Notes under the pieces: generated by a model
Seen by the model: only the letters and a program-made list of their open reading frames with translations
What the model was told of the DNA's origin: nothing
Databases searched by the model: none
Assembly (NCBI GenBank): GCA_016191345.1
Contig: JACPOU010000013.1
Coordinates: 1 to 53,388 of the forward strand
Source: Chloroflexota bacterium
GTDB taxonomy: Bacteria; Chloroflexota; Limnocylindria; Limnocylindrales; CSP1-4
DNA: 53,388 nucleotides
Direction of reading: 5' to 3'
Made by a program: the position numbers and the translations under genes
In this document: positions 35,460 to 44,803 of the stretch, piece after piece
How the letters are laid out: every line of letters begins with the position of its first letter
Numbering within the stretch: the stretch's first letter is position 1

Positions 35460-36344
35460 CTAGCCGGGGTAGCCGGCGGCGCGCAGGAGGGCGGGCAGCT
35501 CGGTCGGCGAGCCGGCGATGTGGAAGCCCGCGGCCTCGAGGGCGCTGACCTTCGAGGCGGCCGTGCCGGCACCGCCGGAGATGATCGCGCCCGCATGGCC
35601 CATCCGCTTGCCCTCGGGTGCCGTGCGGCCGGCGATGAACGCCGCCTTCGGGATGTCGCGGAGGTGCTCCCCGGCCCAGGCCGCGGCCTCCTCCTCGGCC
35701 GCGCCGCCGATCTCGCCGATGAGGACGAGCGCGCGCGTCTCCGGGTCGGCCTCGAACAGCCGCAGGATGTCGAGGAACGTCGTGCCGATGACCGGGTCGC
35801 CGCCGATCCCGACGCAGGTGGACTGGCCGATCCCCGCATCGGTCATGGCCTGGACCGCCTCGTAGGTGAGCGTGCCCGAGCGGGACACGACCCCCACGTC
35901 GCCTTCGCGGTGGACGGCGCCCGGGATGATCCCGACCTTCGCCCGGCCCGGTGACGTGGCGCCGGGGCAGTTCGGGCCGATGAGGCGGGCGCCGGCGAGC
36001 CGGACCGCCTCGACCACCGGGACCATGTCGAGGGCCGGGATGCCCTCCGTGATGCAGAAGATCGTCGAGATGCCCGCCCCGACCGCCTCGAGGATCGCGT
36101 CCGGCGCGCCGGGCGCCGGGACGAAGATGCAGGACGTGTCGGCACCGGTCTCGCTCACGGCCCGGGCGACGGTGTCGAAGACCGGGACCGTGCCGTCGAG
36201 CGCCCTCTGGCCGCCCTTGCCGGGCGTCATGCCGGCCACGATGTTCGTGCCGTAGGCCTGCATCGCCCGGGCGTGGAACTCGCCTTCCCGGCCGGTGATG
36301 CCCTGGACGACCAGTCGCGTCTCGCGGCCGATGAGGATGCTCAT
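35460..36344 (-). CDS. sucD: succinyl-CoA ligase alpha subunit
   Basis: A 294-residue subunit with the CoA-binding Rossmann domain ([24 protein letters not shown]) and the ligase domain with [28 protein letters not shown] and [12 protein letters not shown]. The phosphohistidine is in [17 protein letters not shown]. It couples succinyl-CoA cleavage to nucleoside triphosphate synthesis with SucC. The start overlaps the sucC stop by 4 bases (ATGA). Its substrate is the product of the mutase encoded on the other strand. Confidence 0.97.
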   Translation of the reverse strand: MSILIGRETRLVVQGITGREGEFHARAMQAYGTNIVAGMTPGKGGQRALDGTVPVFDTVARAVSETGADTSCIFVPAPGAPDAILEAVGAGISTIFCITEGIPALDMVPVVEAVRLAGARLIGPNCPGATSPGRAKVGIIPGAVHREGDVGVVSRSGTLTYEAVQAMTDAGIGQSTCVGIGGDPVIGTTFLDILRLFEADPETRALVLIGEIGGAAEEEAAAWAGEHLRDIPKAAFIAGRTAPEGKRMGHAGAIISGGAGTAASKVSALEAAGFHIAGSPTELPALLRAAGYPG

Positions 36345-37525
36345 CGCGGAGCCCCCGCCCCGCCCGCCGATGCCGCCACGGCCTTCGCGGCCGCCTCGTC
36401 GAGCGAGGCGGCGGTCTCGAAGCGGGCCGCTTCCAGGAGCTCGGCGGCCTCCGCGGCGTTCGTGCCGACGATCCGGACGACCATCGGGACGTCACGGACC
36501 TGCTGGGCGCGGGCCTCGATGAGCCCGTGGGCGACCTCGTCGCCGCGCGTGATGCCCCCGAAGATGTTGACGAGGATCGCATCCACCTTCGGGTCGGCAA
36601 GAATCAGGCGCATCGCCGCCGCCACCTTGTCCGCCTTGGCCCCGCCGCCGATATCGAGGAAGTTCGCGGGCTCGCCGCCGGCCCGCTTCACGAGGTCCAT
36701 CGTCGTCATCGCGAGGCCGGCCCCGTTGACCATGCAGCCGATCGTCCCGTCGAGATGGATGTAGCTGATGCCGGCCAGCCGCGCCTCGGCATCGGCCGGG
36801 TCCTCCTCGTCCGGGTCGCGGAGCGTCTCGAGCTCGGGGTGGCGGGGGAGCGCGGAGTCATCGAGGGTGACCTTGGCGTCGAGGCAGACGAGCCGCTCGA
36901 TGGCCGCCCCGTCGGCGCCCGTCTCGCGGACGATGGCGAGGGGGTTGATCTCGACGAGATCCGCGTCGAAGGCGAGCATCGTCCGGACCAGGCCCCTGGC
37001 GATCCCGACCGTGGCCTTCAGGTGCCTGCCGAGGCCCATCCGGAAGGCGAGGTCCCGGGCCTGCCAGTCCTGGAGCCCGAGGTGGGGATGGGCGTGGATC
37101 GTGACGATCGCGTCGGGTCGCTCCGCCGCGACCTGCTCGATCTCGACGCCGCCCTCGGACGAGCCCATGAGGAGGATCTGCCGCGCCGCCCGGTCGAGGA
37201 CCGCGGAGAGGTAGTACTCCTTGACGATGTCCGCTGCCGCGGCCACGAGGACCTTGCGGACCGTGATGCCCTTGATGTCCATGCCGAGGATCGCGCCGGC
37301 GACCGCCTCCGCCTCGTCCGCGGAGCCGGCCAGCCTGACGCCGCCGGCCTTGCCGCGGCCGCCGACGAGAACCTGGGCCTTGATGACCACGCGTTCCGCG
37401 CCGCCGGCGAGGATCGTCTCGGCTGCCGTGCGTGCTTCCGGGGCGGTGCGGGCCACGGCCCAGCCGGGAACGGGCAGCCCCTGGGCGAGGAGGAGGGCCT
37501 TGGCGTCCGCTTCCTGGATCTTCAC
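36341..37525 (-). CDS. sucC: succinyl-CoA ligase beta subunit
   Basis: A 394-residue ATP-grasp subunit (usual length ~390): [19 protein letters not shown] at the N-terminus, [20 protein letters not shown] nucleotide loop, [10 protein letters not shown] metal site, and C-terminal [34 protein letters not shown] and [14 protein letters not shown]. First gene of the sucC-sucD pair. ATG 37525 has only weak RBS-like sequence, in keeping with the other genes here. Confidence 0.97.
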   Translation of the reverse strand: MKIQEADAKALLLAQGLPVPGWAVARTAPEARTAAETILAGGAERVVIKAQVLVGGRGKAGGVRLAGSADEAEAVAGAILGMDIKGITVRKVLVAAAADIVKEYYLSAVLDRAARQILLMGSSEGGVEIEQVAAERPDAIVTIHAHPHLGLQDWQARDLAFRMGLGRHLKATVGIARGLVRTMLAFDADLVEINPLAIVRETGADGAAIERLVCLDAKVTLDDSALPRHPELETLRDPDEEDPADAEARLAGISYIHLDGTIGCMVNGAGLAMTTMDLVKRAGGEPANFLDIGGGAKADKVAAAMRLILADPKVDAILVNIFGGITRGDEVAHGLIEARAQQVRDVPMVVRIVGTNAAEAAELLEAARFETAASLDEAAAKAVAASAGGAGAPR

Positions 37526-37591
37526 CCGAGCATCGTAGCCGAGCGGACACGAGGCGGCCGCCGGGGTCGGCTCGGCGCCGTCGGCGTCGGC

Positions 37592-38488
37592 TCAGGCGTG
37601 CCGGGCGAGGTGGATCCGGCGGGCCTCAGCGATGCGCTCCACGGACGGGATGGACTTCGAGATTGACCAGACCAGCGCATCGTCGATCCCGAGCGCAGCC
37701 AGCTCGTCGAGGAGGTCGGCGAGACCGGAAGCGTCGGCGTCGAGGCTGGTGGCGTCCGCGCCCGCTCCGGGCTCGCGAAGCCGGATCCCGACCGTCCGGC
37801 GCATCGTCGCCGGGTCACGGGCGACGTCCGCGCAGGCCGCCTCGAGCGCCGCCAGGCGCGTCAGGAGGCGCTCGTCAACGCTCCCGAACCAGGCCGTGTT
37901 CCAGGCGTCCGCCCAGGTCGCCGTCAGGCCCAGCATCCGCTCGCCCTTCGAGGCGACGAGGATCGGAACGCGCCGCTCCGGTGGCGGCAGGAGCGCGGCA
38001 TCGACCGGGTGCTGCCAGCGACCGTCGAACGTGACTCGCTCGCCGCGCAGGAGGCGGGCCGTGATCTCGAGGTCTTCCGCGAACCGCCCGACCTTGTGAT
38101 CCGTCGGGAAGCCGAAGGCCTCGTACTCGGGGTCGTGCCAGCCCGAGCCGAGCCCGAGGATGACCCGCCCGCCCGACAGGTCGTCGACGGTCGCGGCCAT
38201 CTTCGCCATCAGCCCGGGATTCCGGAACGAGGAGCACATGACGAGTGACCCGAGCTCCACCCGGGGGACGAGGGGGGCCAGCGCGGCGAGGGTGGACCAC
38301 GCCTCGCGGACGCCGCTCTCCGGCCCGTCATCGTCGGGGAAGCGGAAGAGGAGGTGGTCGAAGACCCAGATGGAGTCCAGGCCGGACGCCTCGGCCGCCC
38401 GGGCGAAGCCAAGCGTCTCCTCGAAGCGGGGAACGTGGCCGTCGGGCGTGTCGCCGGACGACAGGGGCAGCGTGACGCCGATTCGCAT
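37592..38488 (-). CDS. LLM-class, F420-type flavin oxidoreductase
   Basis: A 298-residue bacterial-luciferase-like TIM barrel: MRIGVTLPLSS, LDSIWVFDHLLFRFP, VELGSLVMCSSFRNPGLMAKMAATVDDLSGGRVILGLGSGWHDPEYEAFG, then VPILVASKGERMLGLTATWADAWN. These stretches are diagnostic for F420-dependent LLM oxidoreductases; FMN use cannot be excluded. Substrate unknown. It lies 66 bases upstream of sucC on the same strand and could be cotranscribed, but no functional link is evident. Confidence 0.92.
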   Translation of the reverse strand: MRIGVTLPLSSGDTPDGHVPRFEETLGFARAAEASGLDSIWVFDHLLFRFPDDDGPESGVREAWSTLAALAPLVPRVELGSLVMCSSFRNPGLMAKMAATVDDLSGGRVILGLGSGWHDPEYEAFGFPTDHKVGRFAEDLEITARLLRGERVTFDGRWQHPVDAALLPPPERRVPILVASKGERMLGLTATWADAWNTAWFGSVDERLLTRLAALEAACADVARDPATMRRTVGIRLREPGAGADATSLDADASGLADLLDELAALGIDDALVWSISKSIPSVERIAEARRIHLARHA

Positions 38489-38590
38489 CCGCGAAGTCTA
38501 GCCACGGACGGGATGCGAACCTTGAACTCGGGCCGCGCGACCCCCCGGAACCGGGCCATTCGGGCTCCGGCGGGCGCACCGATGCACGGC

Positions 38591-38596
38591 TAGAAT
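38591..38596 (+). promoter_or_regulatory. -10 element TAGAAT of the isocitrate dehydrogenase operon
   Basis: TAGAAT ends 7 bases before ATG 38604, which places the transcript start on or next to that ATG and argues against the overlapping ATG at 38595. No convincing -35. Confidence 0.5.
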
Positions 38597-38603
38597 GCCG
38601 GGC

Positions 38604-39635
38604 ATGGCCCACCGCGTGACCCTGATCCCCGGCGACGGCATCGGACCCGAGCTGGCGGAGGCGACCCGCCGCGTCCTCGACGCCACCGGCATCGGCTTCG
38701 ACTGGGAGGTTCAGGAGGCGGGCGAGGCCTGCATCGCGGAGTACGGGACGCCGCTCCCGGATCACGTCCTCGACTCCATCCGGCGCAACCGGATCGCCCT
38801 CAAGGGGCCGATCACGACGCCGGTCGGAACGGGCTTCCGGAGCGTCAACGTCGCGCTTCGCCAGACCCTCAACCTGTACGCGAACCTCCGCCCCGCCCGA
38901 TCGATCGAGGGCGTCGAATCGCGCTACCAGGACGTGGACCTGGTCATCGTCCGGGAGAACACCGAGGACCTCTACGCCGGCATCGAGCACATGGTCGGGC
39001 CGGACGCCGCGGAGAGCATCAAGATCATCACCCGGGCCGCGTCGGAGCGGATCGCCCGGTTCGCCTTCGAGTACGCCGTCGCGAACCAGCGCCGCAAGGT
39101 CACCGCGGTCCACAAGGCGAACATCATGAAGCTGTCCGACGGCCTCTTCCTGGAGGCCTGCCGGACCGTCGCCGCGGACTACGACGGCCGGATCGAGTTC
39201 GAGGACCGGATCGTCGACAACATGTGCATGCAGCTGGTCCAGAAGCCGGACCTGTACGACGTGATGGTCCTCCCGAACCTCTATGGCGACATCGTCTCGG
39301 ACCTCTGCGCCGGCCTCGTCGGCGGCCTCGGCGTCGCGCCCGGCGCGAACATCGGCGAGGACGGCGCCGTTTTCGAGCCCGTCCACGGCTCGGCCCCGAA
39401 GTACGCCGGCCAGAACCGCGCCAACCCGACCGCCATGATCCTGTCCGGGGCGCTGATGCTCCGCCACCTCGGCTATGCGGACGTCGCGGCGCGCCTGGAG
39501 CTGGCCGTCCGCGAGGTGATCGCGGAGGGCCGGACCGTAACCTATGACCTCGGCGGCGACGCCGGCACGAGCCAGTTCGCCGACGCGATCGTCGAGCGGC
39601 TCGCCGCCACGACCGCGCCGGCAGCCGGCAGCTGA
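38604..39635 (+). CDS. isocitrate dehydrogenase (NAD-type, isocitrate/isopropylmalate family)
   Basis: A 343-residue beta-decarboxylating dehydrogenase: [13 protein letters not shown], the substrate loop [31 protein letters not shown] with S/N/R residues typical of isocitrate rather than isopropylmalate, [16 protein letters not shown], the catalytic Lys in [14 protein letters not shown], Mg Asp residues in [18 protein letters not shown], and the NAD-type loop [21 protein letters not shown]. It is probably NAD-dependent; homoisocitrate dehydrogenase is the main alternative. ATG 38604 is chosen because an ATG at 38595 lies inside the -10. It heads the sdh operon (16-base gap), so the operon covers two TCA-cycle steps. 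Confidence 0.93.
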   Translation: MAHRVTLIPGDGIGPELAEATRRVLDATGIGFDWEVQEAGEACIAEYGTPLPDHVLDSIRRNRIALKGPITTPVGTGFRSVNVALRQTLNLYANLRPARSIEGVESRYQDVDLVIVRENTEDLYAGIEHMVGPDAAESIKIITRAASERIARFAFEYAVANQRRKVTAVHKANIMKLSDGLFLEACRTVAADYDGRIEFEDRIVDNMCMQLVQKPDLYDVMVLPNLYGDIVSDLCAGLVGGLGVAPGANIGEDGAVFEPVHGSAPKYAGQNRANPTAMILSGALMLRHLGYADVAARLELAVREVIAEGRTVTYDLGGDAGTSQFADAIVERLAATTAPAAGS

Positions 39636-39651
39636 GCGCAGGGAGCGAGCG

Positions 39652-40023
39652 ATGCTGTTGCGCTACCGAGGCGGCGAAGGGATGCTCGCCTGGGCGTTCC
39701 ACCGGATCTCGGGCGTGGCGATCTTCGCCTTTCTGGTCCTCCACGTCGTGGACATCTTCCTGGTCGGGGCGGCGCCGGGCATCTACAACACCCTGCTGAC
39801 CTTCTACGCCACGCCGGTCGGGATCGTCCTGGAGTGGCTGCTGGGCGCGGCGGTCCTGTACCACGGACTGAACGGCCTTCGGATCGTGGTCATGGACTTC
39901 TGGCCGTCGCTCACGCGGTTCCACCGCCAGCTGTGGTATCTCGTGTGGCTCCTCTTCGCGGTCATCGGGATCCCGGTGACGGTCATCATCGCCGGGGCGT
40001 TCCTCCGGAGCCTGGGCCGGTGA
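39652..40023 (+). CDS. sdhC: succinate dehydrogenase cytochrome b subunit
   Basis: A 123-residue membrane anchor with three transmembrane helices. MLAWAFHRISGVAIFAFLVLH carries the quinone-site HRxSG motif and LYHGLNGLRIVVMDF the haem-ligand HGxNGxR motif. It binds haem b and menaquinone/ubiquinone with SdhD. The ATG has GGGAG upstream and lies 16 bases after the isocitrate dehydrogenase stop. Confidence 0.93.
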   Translation: MLLRYRGGEGMLAWAFHRISGVAIFAFLVLHVVDIFLVGAAPGIYNTLLTFYATPVGIVLEWLLGAAVLYHGLNGLRIVVMDFWPSLTRFHRQLWYLVWLLFAVIGIPVTVIIAGAFLRSLGR

Positions 40024-40027
40024 CGCG

Positions 40028-40429
40028 GTGAGCGGCCGCCCCTACTCCCGGTCCGGTCGAGTTCGCCCGCAGGGCAACGGCTTCGAGCTGGCCGTCTGGT
40101 ACCTCATGCGACTGACGGGCCTGGGGCTGTTCGTCCTGGTCCTCAGCCACTACCTGATCGTGCGCGTCCTGTACGACCCGGCCGAGCAGAACGCCTCGTG
40201 GATCGCCGAGATCCGCTGGAGCAGCACCTTCTGGCGGGCGTTCGACTGGCTGATGCTGACCCTGGTCCTCTTCCATGCCTTCATGGGCATGCGCGTCGTC
40301 GTGTCCGACTATCTTGGCGGGCGGGCTCGCACGATCGCCCTGTCACTGCTCTATCTGCTCGCCATCACGTTGTTCGCCATGGGGTCCATGGTGGTCTTCA
40401 CACTCGACAACGTGGTCCCGCGGGCCTAG
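40028..40429 (+). CDS. sdhD: succinate dehydrogenase membrane anchor subunit
   Basis: A 133-residue anchor with three transmembrane helices. LGLFVLVLSHYLIV and LVLFHAFMGMRVVVSDY hold the His residues for haem/quinone binding. The soluble N-terminal tail is basic. GTG 40028 lies 4 bases after the sdhC stop, and the stop is 3 bases before sdhA. Identified as much by its place as by sequence, since this subunit is poorly conserved. Confidence 0.9.
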   Translation: MSGRPYSRSGRVRPQGNGFELAVWYLMRLTGLGLFVLVLSHYLIVRVLYDPAEQNASWIAEIRWSSTFWRAFDWLMLTLVLFHAFMGMRVVVSDYLGGRARTIALSLLYLLAITLFAMGSMVVFTLDNVVPRA

Positions 40430-40432
40430 CCG

Positions 40433-42178
40433 ATGGCCCGCCAGCACGAGGCCCTGATCGTCGGGGCAGGTGGCGCCGGCCTGTGGGCCGCCCTCGAGCT
40501 CGCGAAGGCGGGCGTCGACACCGCCGTCCTCACGAAGCTGTACCCGACCCGCTCCCACACCGGCGCCGCCCAGGGCGGGGTCTGTGCCGCCCTGGGCAAC
40601 CAGGAGGAGGACCACTGGGAGTGGCACATGTTCGACACGATCAAGGGCGGCGACTACCTCGTCGACCAGGACGCGGCGGAGATCCTGGCCCGCGAGGCGA
40701 TCGAGACCGTGATCGAGCTCGAGCACATGGGGCTGCCGTTCAACCGGACGCCCGACGGCCGGATCGACCAGCGGCGGTTCGGTGGGCACACCCGGAACTT
40801 CGGCGAGGGGCCCGTCCGGCGGGCCTGCTACGCCGTCGACCGGACCGGCCACATGATCCTCCAGACGCTCTACCAGCAGTGCATCAAGCACGGCGTCAAG
40901 TTCTACGACGAGTACCACGTCGTGGACCTGCTGTCCGAGGGCGGCGACCTCGGCTCGGGCGGGCGGGCGGCGGGCGTCATCGCCTACCGGATCGCCGACG
41001 GCGAGATGCACGTGATCCGCTCCAAGGCCGTGCTGATGGCGACCGGCGGCTTCGGGCGGATGTTCCGGATCACCTCGAACGCCTGGTCGCTGACGGGTGA
41101 CGGGGCCGCGCTCACGTACCGCCACGGCGTCCCGATGCAGGACATGGAGTTCTACCAGTTCCATCCGACGGGGATCGTCGGGATCGGGATCCTCCTGTCC
41201 GAGGCCGCCCGGGGCGAGGGCGGGACCCTGCTCAACGACGCGGGCGAGCGCTTCATGGAGCGCTACGCGCCGACGCTCATGGAGCTCGCCCCGCGGGACA
41301 TGGTCAGCCGGGCCATGTACCAGGAGATCCGGGCCGGGCGGGGGATCGGCGGCAGGGACTGGGTCTACCTGGACGTCCGGCATCTCGGCCGGAAGGTCAT
41401 CGAGGAGAAGCTCGCCGACATCACCGAGTTCGCGCGCATCTACCAGGGCGTCGAGCCGATCACGGAGCCCGTGCCGGTCCAGCCGACGGCCCATTACGCG
41501 ATGGGCGGCATCCCCACCGACAACGACACGCGGGTCATCCGCGACGAGCACAACACGCCGGTCCCGGGCCTGTACGCGGCGGGGGAGTGCGCCTGCGTCT
41601 CCGTCCATGGCGCGAACCGCCTGGGCACGAACTCGCTCGTCGACCTGCTCGTGTTCGGCCGGCGGGCCGGCCGCCGGATGGCGCTCGACGTGAAGGGCGT
41701 CGGAATGCCCGACGTGGCGGCCGACGTCCAGGAGCCGGTCGTCGGCGAGATCGAGCGGCTGCGGAGCGCGCGGGCCGGCGAGAATGCGGCCGGCATCCGG
41801 AAGGAGCTGGCCGACGTGATGATGGACAACGTCGGCGTCTACCGCGACGAGGCGCTCCTCACCGAGGCCCGGACCAGGGTCCGGGAGCTCCGCGACCGCT
41901 ACTCGCGGGTCGCGGTCATGGACAAGGGCAGGACGTTCAACACGGACCTCCTGGAGGCCCGCGAGGTCGGCTACCTGCTCGACTGCGCCGAGACCACCGT
42001 CGCCGCGGCCCTGGCCCGTAGGGAGAGCCGCGGCGCCCATGCCCGCGAGGACTTCCCGGACCGCGACGACGCGAGCTGGCTGGTCCACAGCCTCGCCTAC
42101 AGGGCGGAGGGCGGCCCCGTGCTCCGGACGAAGCCCGTCACGATCACGACGTTCCAGCCCAAGCCGCGGACGTACTAG
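40433..42178 (+). CDS. sdhA: succinate dehydrogenase flavoprotein subunit
   Basis: A 581-residue flavoprotein: Rossmann FAD motif ALIVGAGGAGLWAALELA, the FAD-attachment His in YPTRSHTGAAQGGVCAALG, the substrate loop QFHPTGIVG, the catalytic Arg region MGGIPTDNDTRV and VSVHGANRLGTNSL. It oxidises succinate to fumarate and passes electrons to SdhB. Length and motifs are normal for a complex II flavoprotein. Confidence 0.98.
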   Translation: MARQHEALIVGAGGAGLWAALELAKAGVDTAVLTKLYPTRSHTGAAQGGVCAALGNQEEDHWEWHMFDTIKGGDYLVDQDAAEILAREAIETVIELEHMGLPFNRTPDGRIDQRRFGGHTRNFGEGPVRRACYAVDRTGHMILQTLYQQCIKHGVKFYDEYHVVDLLSEGGDLGSGGRAAGVIAYRIADGEMHVIRSKAVLMATGGFGRMFRITSNAWSLTGDGAALTYRHGVPMQDMEFYQFHPTGIVGIGILLSEAARGEGGTLLNDAGERFMERYAPTLMELAPRDMVSRAMYQEIRAGRGIGGRDWVYLDVRHLGRKVIEEKLADITEFARIYQGVEPITEPVPVQPTAHYAMGGIPTDNDTRVIRDEHNTPVPGLYAAGECACVSVHGANRLGTNSLVDLLVFGRRAGRRMALDVKGVGMPDVAADVQEPVVGEIERLRSARAGENAAGIRKELADVMMDNVGVYRDEALLTEARTRVRELRDRYSRVAVMDKGRTFNTDLLEAREVGYLLDCAETTVAAALARRESRGAHAREDFPDRDDASWLVHSLAYRAEGGPVLRTKPVTITTFQPKPRTY

Positions 42179-42192
42179 GAGCCATCGGATCC

Positions 42193-42894
42193 ATGCAGGT
42201 CGAGCTGCGCATCCTCCGCTACGACCCCGAACGGGACGCGAAGCCCCACTGGGAGTCGTACGACGTCGATGCCGACCCGAAGATGGACCGCGTCCTGGAC
42301 CTCCTGCACCGGGTCAAATACAACGTCGACGGCTCCCTCACGTTCCGCCGCTCCTGCGCCCACGGGATCTGCGGCTCCGACGCCGTGCTGATCAACGGCC
42401 GGAACCGGCTCGCCTGCAAGGAGCGCGTGGAGAAGCTCGGCCGGCGGATCACCGTCGCGCCGCTGCCGGGTCTCCCGGTGGTGAAGGATCTCGTCGTGGA
42501 CATGGACGGGTTCTTCGACAGCTACAGGTCCGTCATGCCGTTCCTCGTCAACGATCGCCCGGCCCCGGAACGGGAGCGCCGCCAGTCGCCCGAGGAGCGG
42601 GCCCGCTACGACGACACCACGAAGTGCATCCTGTGCGCCGCCTGCACGAGCTCCTGCCCGTCGTTCTGGGCCAAGGAGGCCTACGTCGGCCCGGCCGCGA
42701 TCGTGAACGCCCACCGCTTCATCTTCGACTCGCGCGATGAGGGCGAGGAGGAGCGCCTCGAGATCCTCGCCGGCGACGACGGGGTGTGGCGCTGCCGGAC
42801 GATCTTCAACTGCACGGATGCCTGCCCGCGCGGGATCCACATCACCCAGGCGATCCTCGAGGTCAGCTCGGCGATCGTGGAGCGGCGGACATAG
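42193..42894 (+). CDS. sdhB: succinate dehydrogenase iron-sulfur subunit
   Basis: A 233-residue subunit. The [2Fe-2S] ligands are in SCAHGICGSDAVLINGRNRLAC, with Asp in the third position, which also occurs in E. coli SdhB. The [4Fe-4S] and [3Fe-4S] ligands are in CILCAACTSSCPSFW and CRTIFNCTDACPRGI. It carries electrons from SdhA to the membrane anchor. ATG 42193 lies 14 bases after the sdhA stop. Confidence 0.97.
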   Translation: MQVELRILRYDPERDAKPHWESYDVDADPKMDRVLDLLHRVKYNVDGSLTFRRSCAHGICGSDAVLINGRNRLACKERVEKLGRRITVAPLPGLPVVKDLVVDMDGFFDSYRSVMPFLVNDRPAPERERRQSPEERARYDDTTKCILCAACTSSCPSFWAKEAYVGPAAIVNAHRFIFDSRDEGEEERLEILAGDDGVWRCRTIFNCTDACPRGIHITQAILEVSSAIVERRT

Positions 42895-43475
42895 CCCAGC
42901 GCCGCGATCCGGGGGCGCTCGACTTCGGGTTCGGCGAAGGAGGGGAGGCCGGGGACGGAGGGTCGGCTGACGCCGAGCGTGGTGCAGGCGACCTGCCACC
43001 GCGCGCGGCCACCGGCTACCTCATTCGCACCGACGGCGCGGCCCGCGGGAATCCCGGGCCCGCATCCTCCGGCGCCGTGCTCATTCGCCTGGACCGGCCG
43101 GACGCCCGCGACCCGAAGGCCCGCCCGGACGCGACGATCTCCGAGTATCTCGGGATCCGGACGAACAACGTCGCGGAGTACGTCGGCGTCGTGCGTGCGG
43201 TGGCCCTCGCCCGCGAGCTCGGCGCGCGGCGGGTGGAGCTCCTGCTCGATTCGAACCTCATCGTCGAGCAGCTCCACGGCCGCTGGCGGGTGAAGGACGC
43301 GAAGCTCCGGCCGCTCTGGGCCGAGGCGCTCACGACCCTCCGGACGTTCCCGGCAGGCTGGGCGGCGGCCCACGTCCCGCGCGCCCAGAACAGCCTCGCG
43401 GACGCGCTCGCGAACGAGGCGATCGACCGGGTCGCGGCCGGCGGTCCCGCGGTCGTCGTCAGGCGCCCCGGCTGA
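42891..43475 (+). CDS. RNase HI-like protein, start codon unresolved
   Basis: The RNase H fold begins near 43014 (GYLIRTDGAARGNPGPASSG) and is complete. The DEDD catalytic residues are Asp in RTDGAARG, Glu in NNVAEYVGVVRAV, Asp in LLLDSNLIVEQLHG and Asp in ADALANEAID. It should cut RNA in RNA-DNA hybrids and resembles the stand-alone 'reverse-transcriptase-like' RNase HI group. No ATG, GTG or TTG occurs in frame between the sdhB stop and the fold. The only one is ATG 42786, 109 bases inside sdhB. The codon at the junction is ATA (42891), overlapping the sdhB TAG, and I use it as a provisional boundary. Confidence 0.82.
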   Translation: MAQRRDPGALDFGFGEGGEAGDGGSADAERGAGDLPPRAATGYLIRTDGAARGNPGPASSGAVLIRLDRPDARDPKARPDATISEYLGIRTNNVAEYVGVVRAVALARELGARRVELLLDSNLIVEQLHGRWRVKDAKLRPLWAEALTTLRTFPAGWAAAHVPRAQNSLADALANEAIDRVAAGGPAVVVRRPG

Positions 43476-43534
43476 TCAGGGCCCCCTCGGGCCAGGGCCG
43501 GGAACGCATCGGGCGCGCGCGGCGTCATCCGGCC

Positions 43535-44029
43535 ATGCAGCATCCAGTGCGCCTCCGGGTGCTCCGCGTCGCCGCCTGGTTCGCCCCTGGGTCCGCCCTC
43601 GGCCGGACGATCGTGGTCCTCGCCGTTGCCGCGACGTTCATGGCGTGCTCGGGCAGTCCAGCGCCAAGCCTGGGCCCCGGCATGGCGACTCCCCGGGACC
43701 TCGCGGGAACGGCGTGGCGGGCGGTCCTCCTCCGGGACGCGGTGCCGATCGCCGGCGCCGAGCCGACGATCCGGTTCGAGACCGGTCAGGCCGGGGGCAC
43801 GACCGGCTGCAACACGTACGGCGGCACCTGGGCGCTGAAGGCCGATGGCACCTTCCGCATTGACTCGATGTCGATGACGGAGATGGCCTGCGACGGGGCT
43901 CGCGGCACGCAGGAGGCGGTCGTGCTCGACGTCCTCCAGCAGGCCGATCGCCTCGAGTTCCTTGCCGACGGCCGCATCCGCATCGCCGGCAGCGCCGGCT
44001 CGATCACGTTCGTGGAGGATCCACGCTGA
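43535..44029 (+). CDS. META-domain (HslJ-like) lipoprotein
   Basis: A 164-residue lipoprotein: hydrophobic signal ending TFMAC (lipidated Cys near 38), then a META/HslJ domain (about 52-160) with DLAGTAWRAVLL, IRFETGQAGGTTGCNTYGGTW and MTEMACDGARGTQEAVVLDVLQQA. META domains occur in heat-inducible or heat-stable envelope proteins of unclear function. The N-terminus before the signal core is long, so a start downstream of 43535 (for example the ATG near 43640) is possible. The promoter of the RNase P RNA gene lies just past its stop. Confidence 0.82.
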   Translation: MQHPVRLRVLRVAAWFAPGSALGRTIVVLAVAATFMACSGSPAPSLGPGMATPRDLAGTAWRAVLLRDAVPIAGAEPTIRFETGQAGGTTGCNTYGGTWALKADGTFRIDSMSMTEMACDGARGTQEAVVLDVLQQADRLEFLADGRIRIAGSAGSITFVEDPR

Positions 44030-44034
44030 CCGGG

Positions 44035-44040
44035 TAGACT
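44035..44040 (+). promoter_or_regulatory. rnpB: -10 element TAGACT of rnpB
   Basis: TAGACT ends 7 bases before the first base of the RNase P RNA P1 helix at 44048, which is where the transcript should start. This gives an independent anchor for the TAGAnT-type -10 seen elsewhere in the window. Confidence 0.55.
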
Positions 44041-44047
44041 CGGCTGG

Positions 44048-44404
44048 CCAGCGAGGCGACCGGATGGCCGCGCGCCGGCGGGGCGACCCGGCGGCGTGAG
44101 GAAAGTCCGAGCTCCACAGCGCAAGGTAGCGGGTAACGCCCGCCCGCCGCGAGGCGAGGACGAGCGCCACAGTGACGATGCCGTCGGGGTCTTCGGGTCC
44201 CGGACGGAGTGAAACGAGGCAAGCTCTACATGGAGCAAGGCCAAGTAGGAGGGCGCAACCCGGTTCGCCGGGGGAGAGGCGCGCTGCCCAGCCCTCGGGT
44301 CGGCCGCACGAGCCGTCGGGCAACCGCCGGCCTCAGATGGATGGCCATCCCCGGGACGCCTCGGCGTCGCGGGACAGAACTCGGCTTACAGGTCGCCTCG
44401 CTGG
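44048..44404 (+). ncRNA. rnpB: RNase P RNA, bacterial type A
   Basis: The ends form a perfect 14-bp P1 helix: CCAGCGAGGCGACC (44048-44061) with GGTCGCCTCGCTGG (44391-44404). Universally conserved core pieces follow in order: GAGGAAAGTCCGAGCTCC, the GTGAAACGAGGCAAGCTC region, GGAGCAAGGCCAAGTAGG, CAGATGGATGGCC and ACAGAACTCGGCTTACAG. At 357 nt it has the length of a type A RNA. It is the catalytic RNA that matures tRNA 5' ends. Convergent with the small Cys protein gene, only 13 bases away. Confidence 0.97.
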
Positions 44405-44417
44405 CGATTCCTGTCGC

Positions 44418-44693
44418 TCAGTCCTCGTCCGGGCGGAAGATGTGGGCCGCGGTGCAGGCGTTGCAGACGCTCATCGCGGTGTCGAGGTCGCCGATCGGGA
44501 TGGGGACCTTGCGATCCGGAAAGAGGCACTCCACGTCGTAGACGCGCTCGTTCTTCGCGTCCACCTGGATCAGGCGGCGGAAGGTGCAGCGGCGGATCCG
44601 ATGCGGGGCGAGGCGATACGGATCGGTCTCCGGGTTCGCGACGCTGAGCGGCATGGCCACGGGGGCTGGGGCCTCGATCTGACGGCTCCTCAT
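44418..44693 (-). CDS. small cysteine protein, putative metal binder
   Basis: A 91-residue protein. The C-terminal half reads CTFRRLIQVDAKNERVYDVECLFPDRK and VPIPIGDLDTAMSVCNACTAAHIFRPDED, with Cys near residues 36, 57, 77 and 80; the CNAC pair plus an upstream Cys could bind zinc. The N-terminus is low-complexity. Family not recognised. It is read towards rnpB and is divergent from the LysM gene. Confidence 0.7.
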   Translation of the reverse strand: MRSRQIEAPAPVAMPLSVANPETDPYRLAPHRIRRCTFRRLIQVDAKNERVYDVECLFPDRKVPIPIGDLDTAMSVCNACTAAHIFRPDED

Positions 44694-44803
44694 CGACCCG
44701 GCGTCGATGCGGGGCCGCAGACTAGCACCCCGATCGACCGCACGGCTACCGGGAAAAGGTACTAGAGTCTCGCCCGTCGAAGGGGTCGAGGACGGGAGGC
44801 AGC

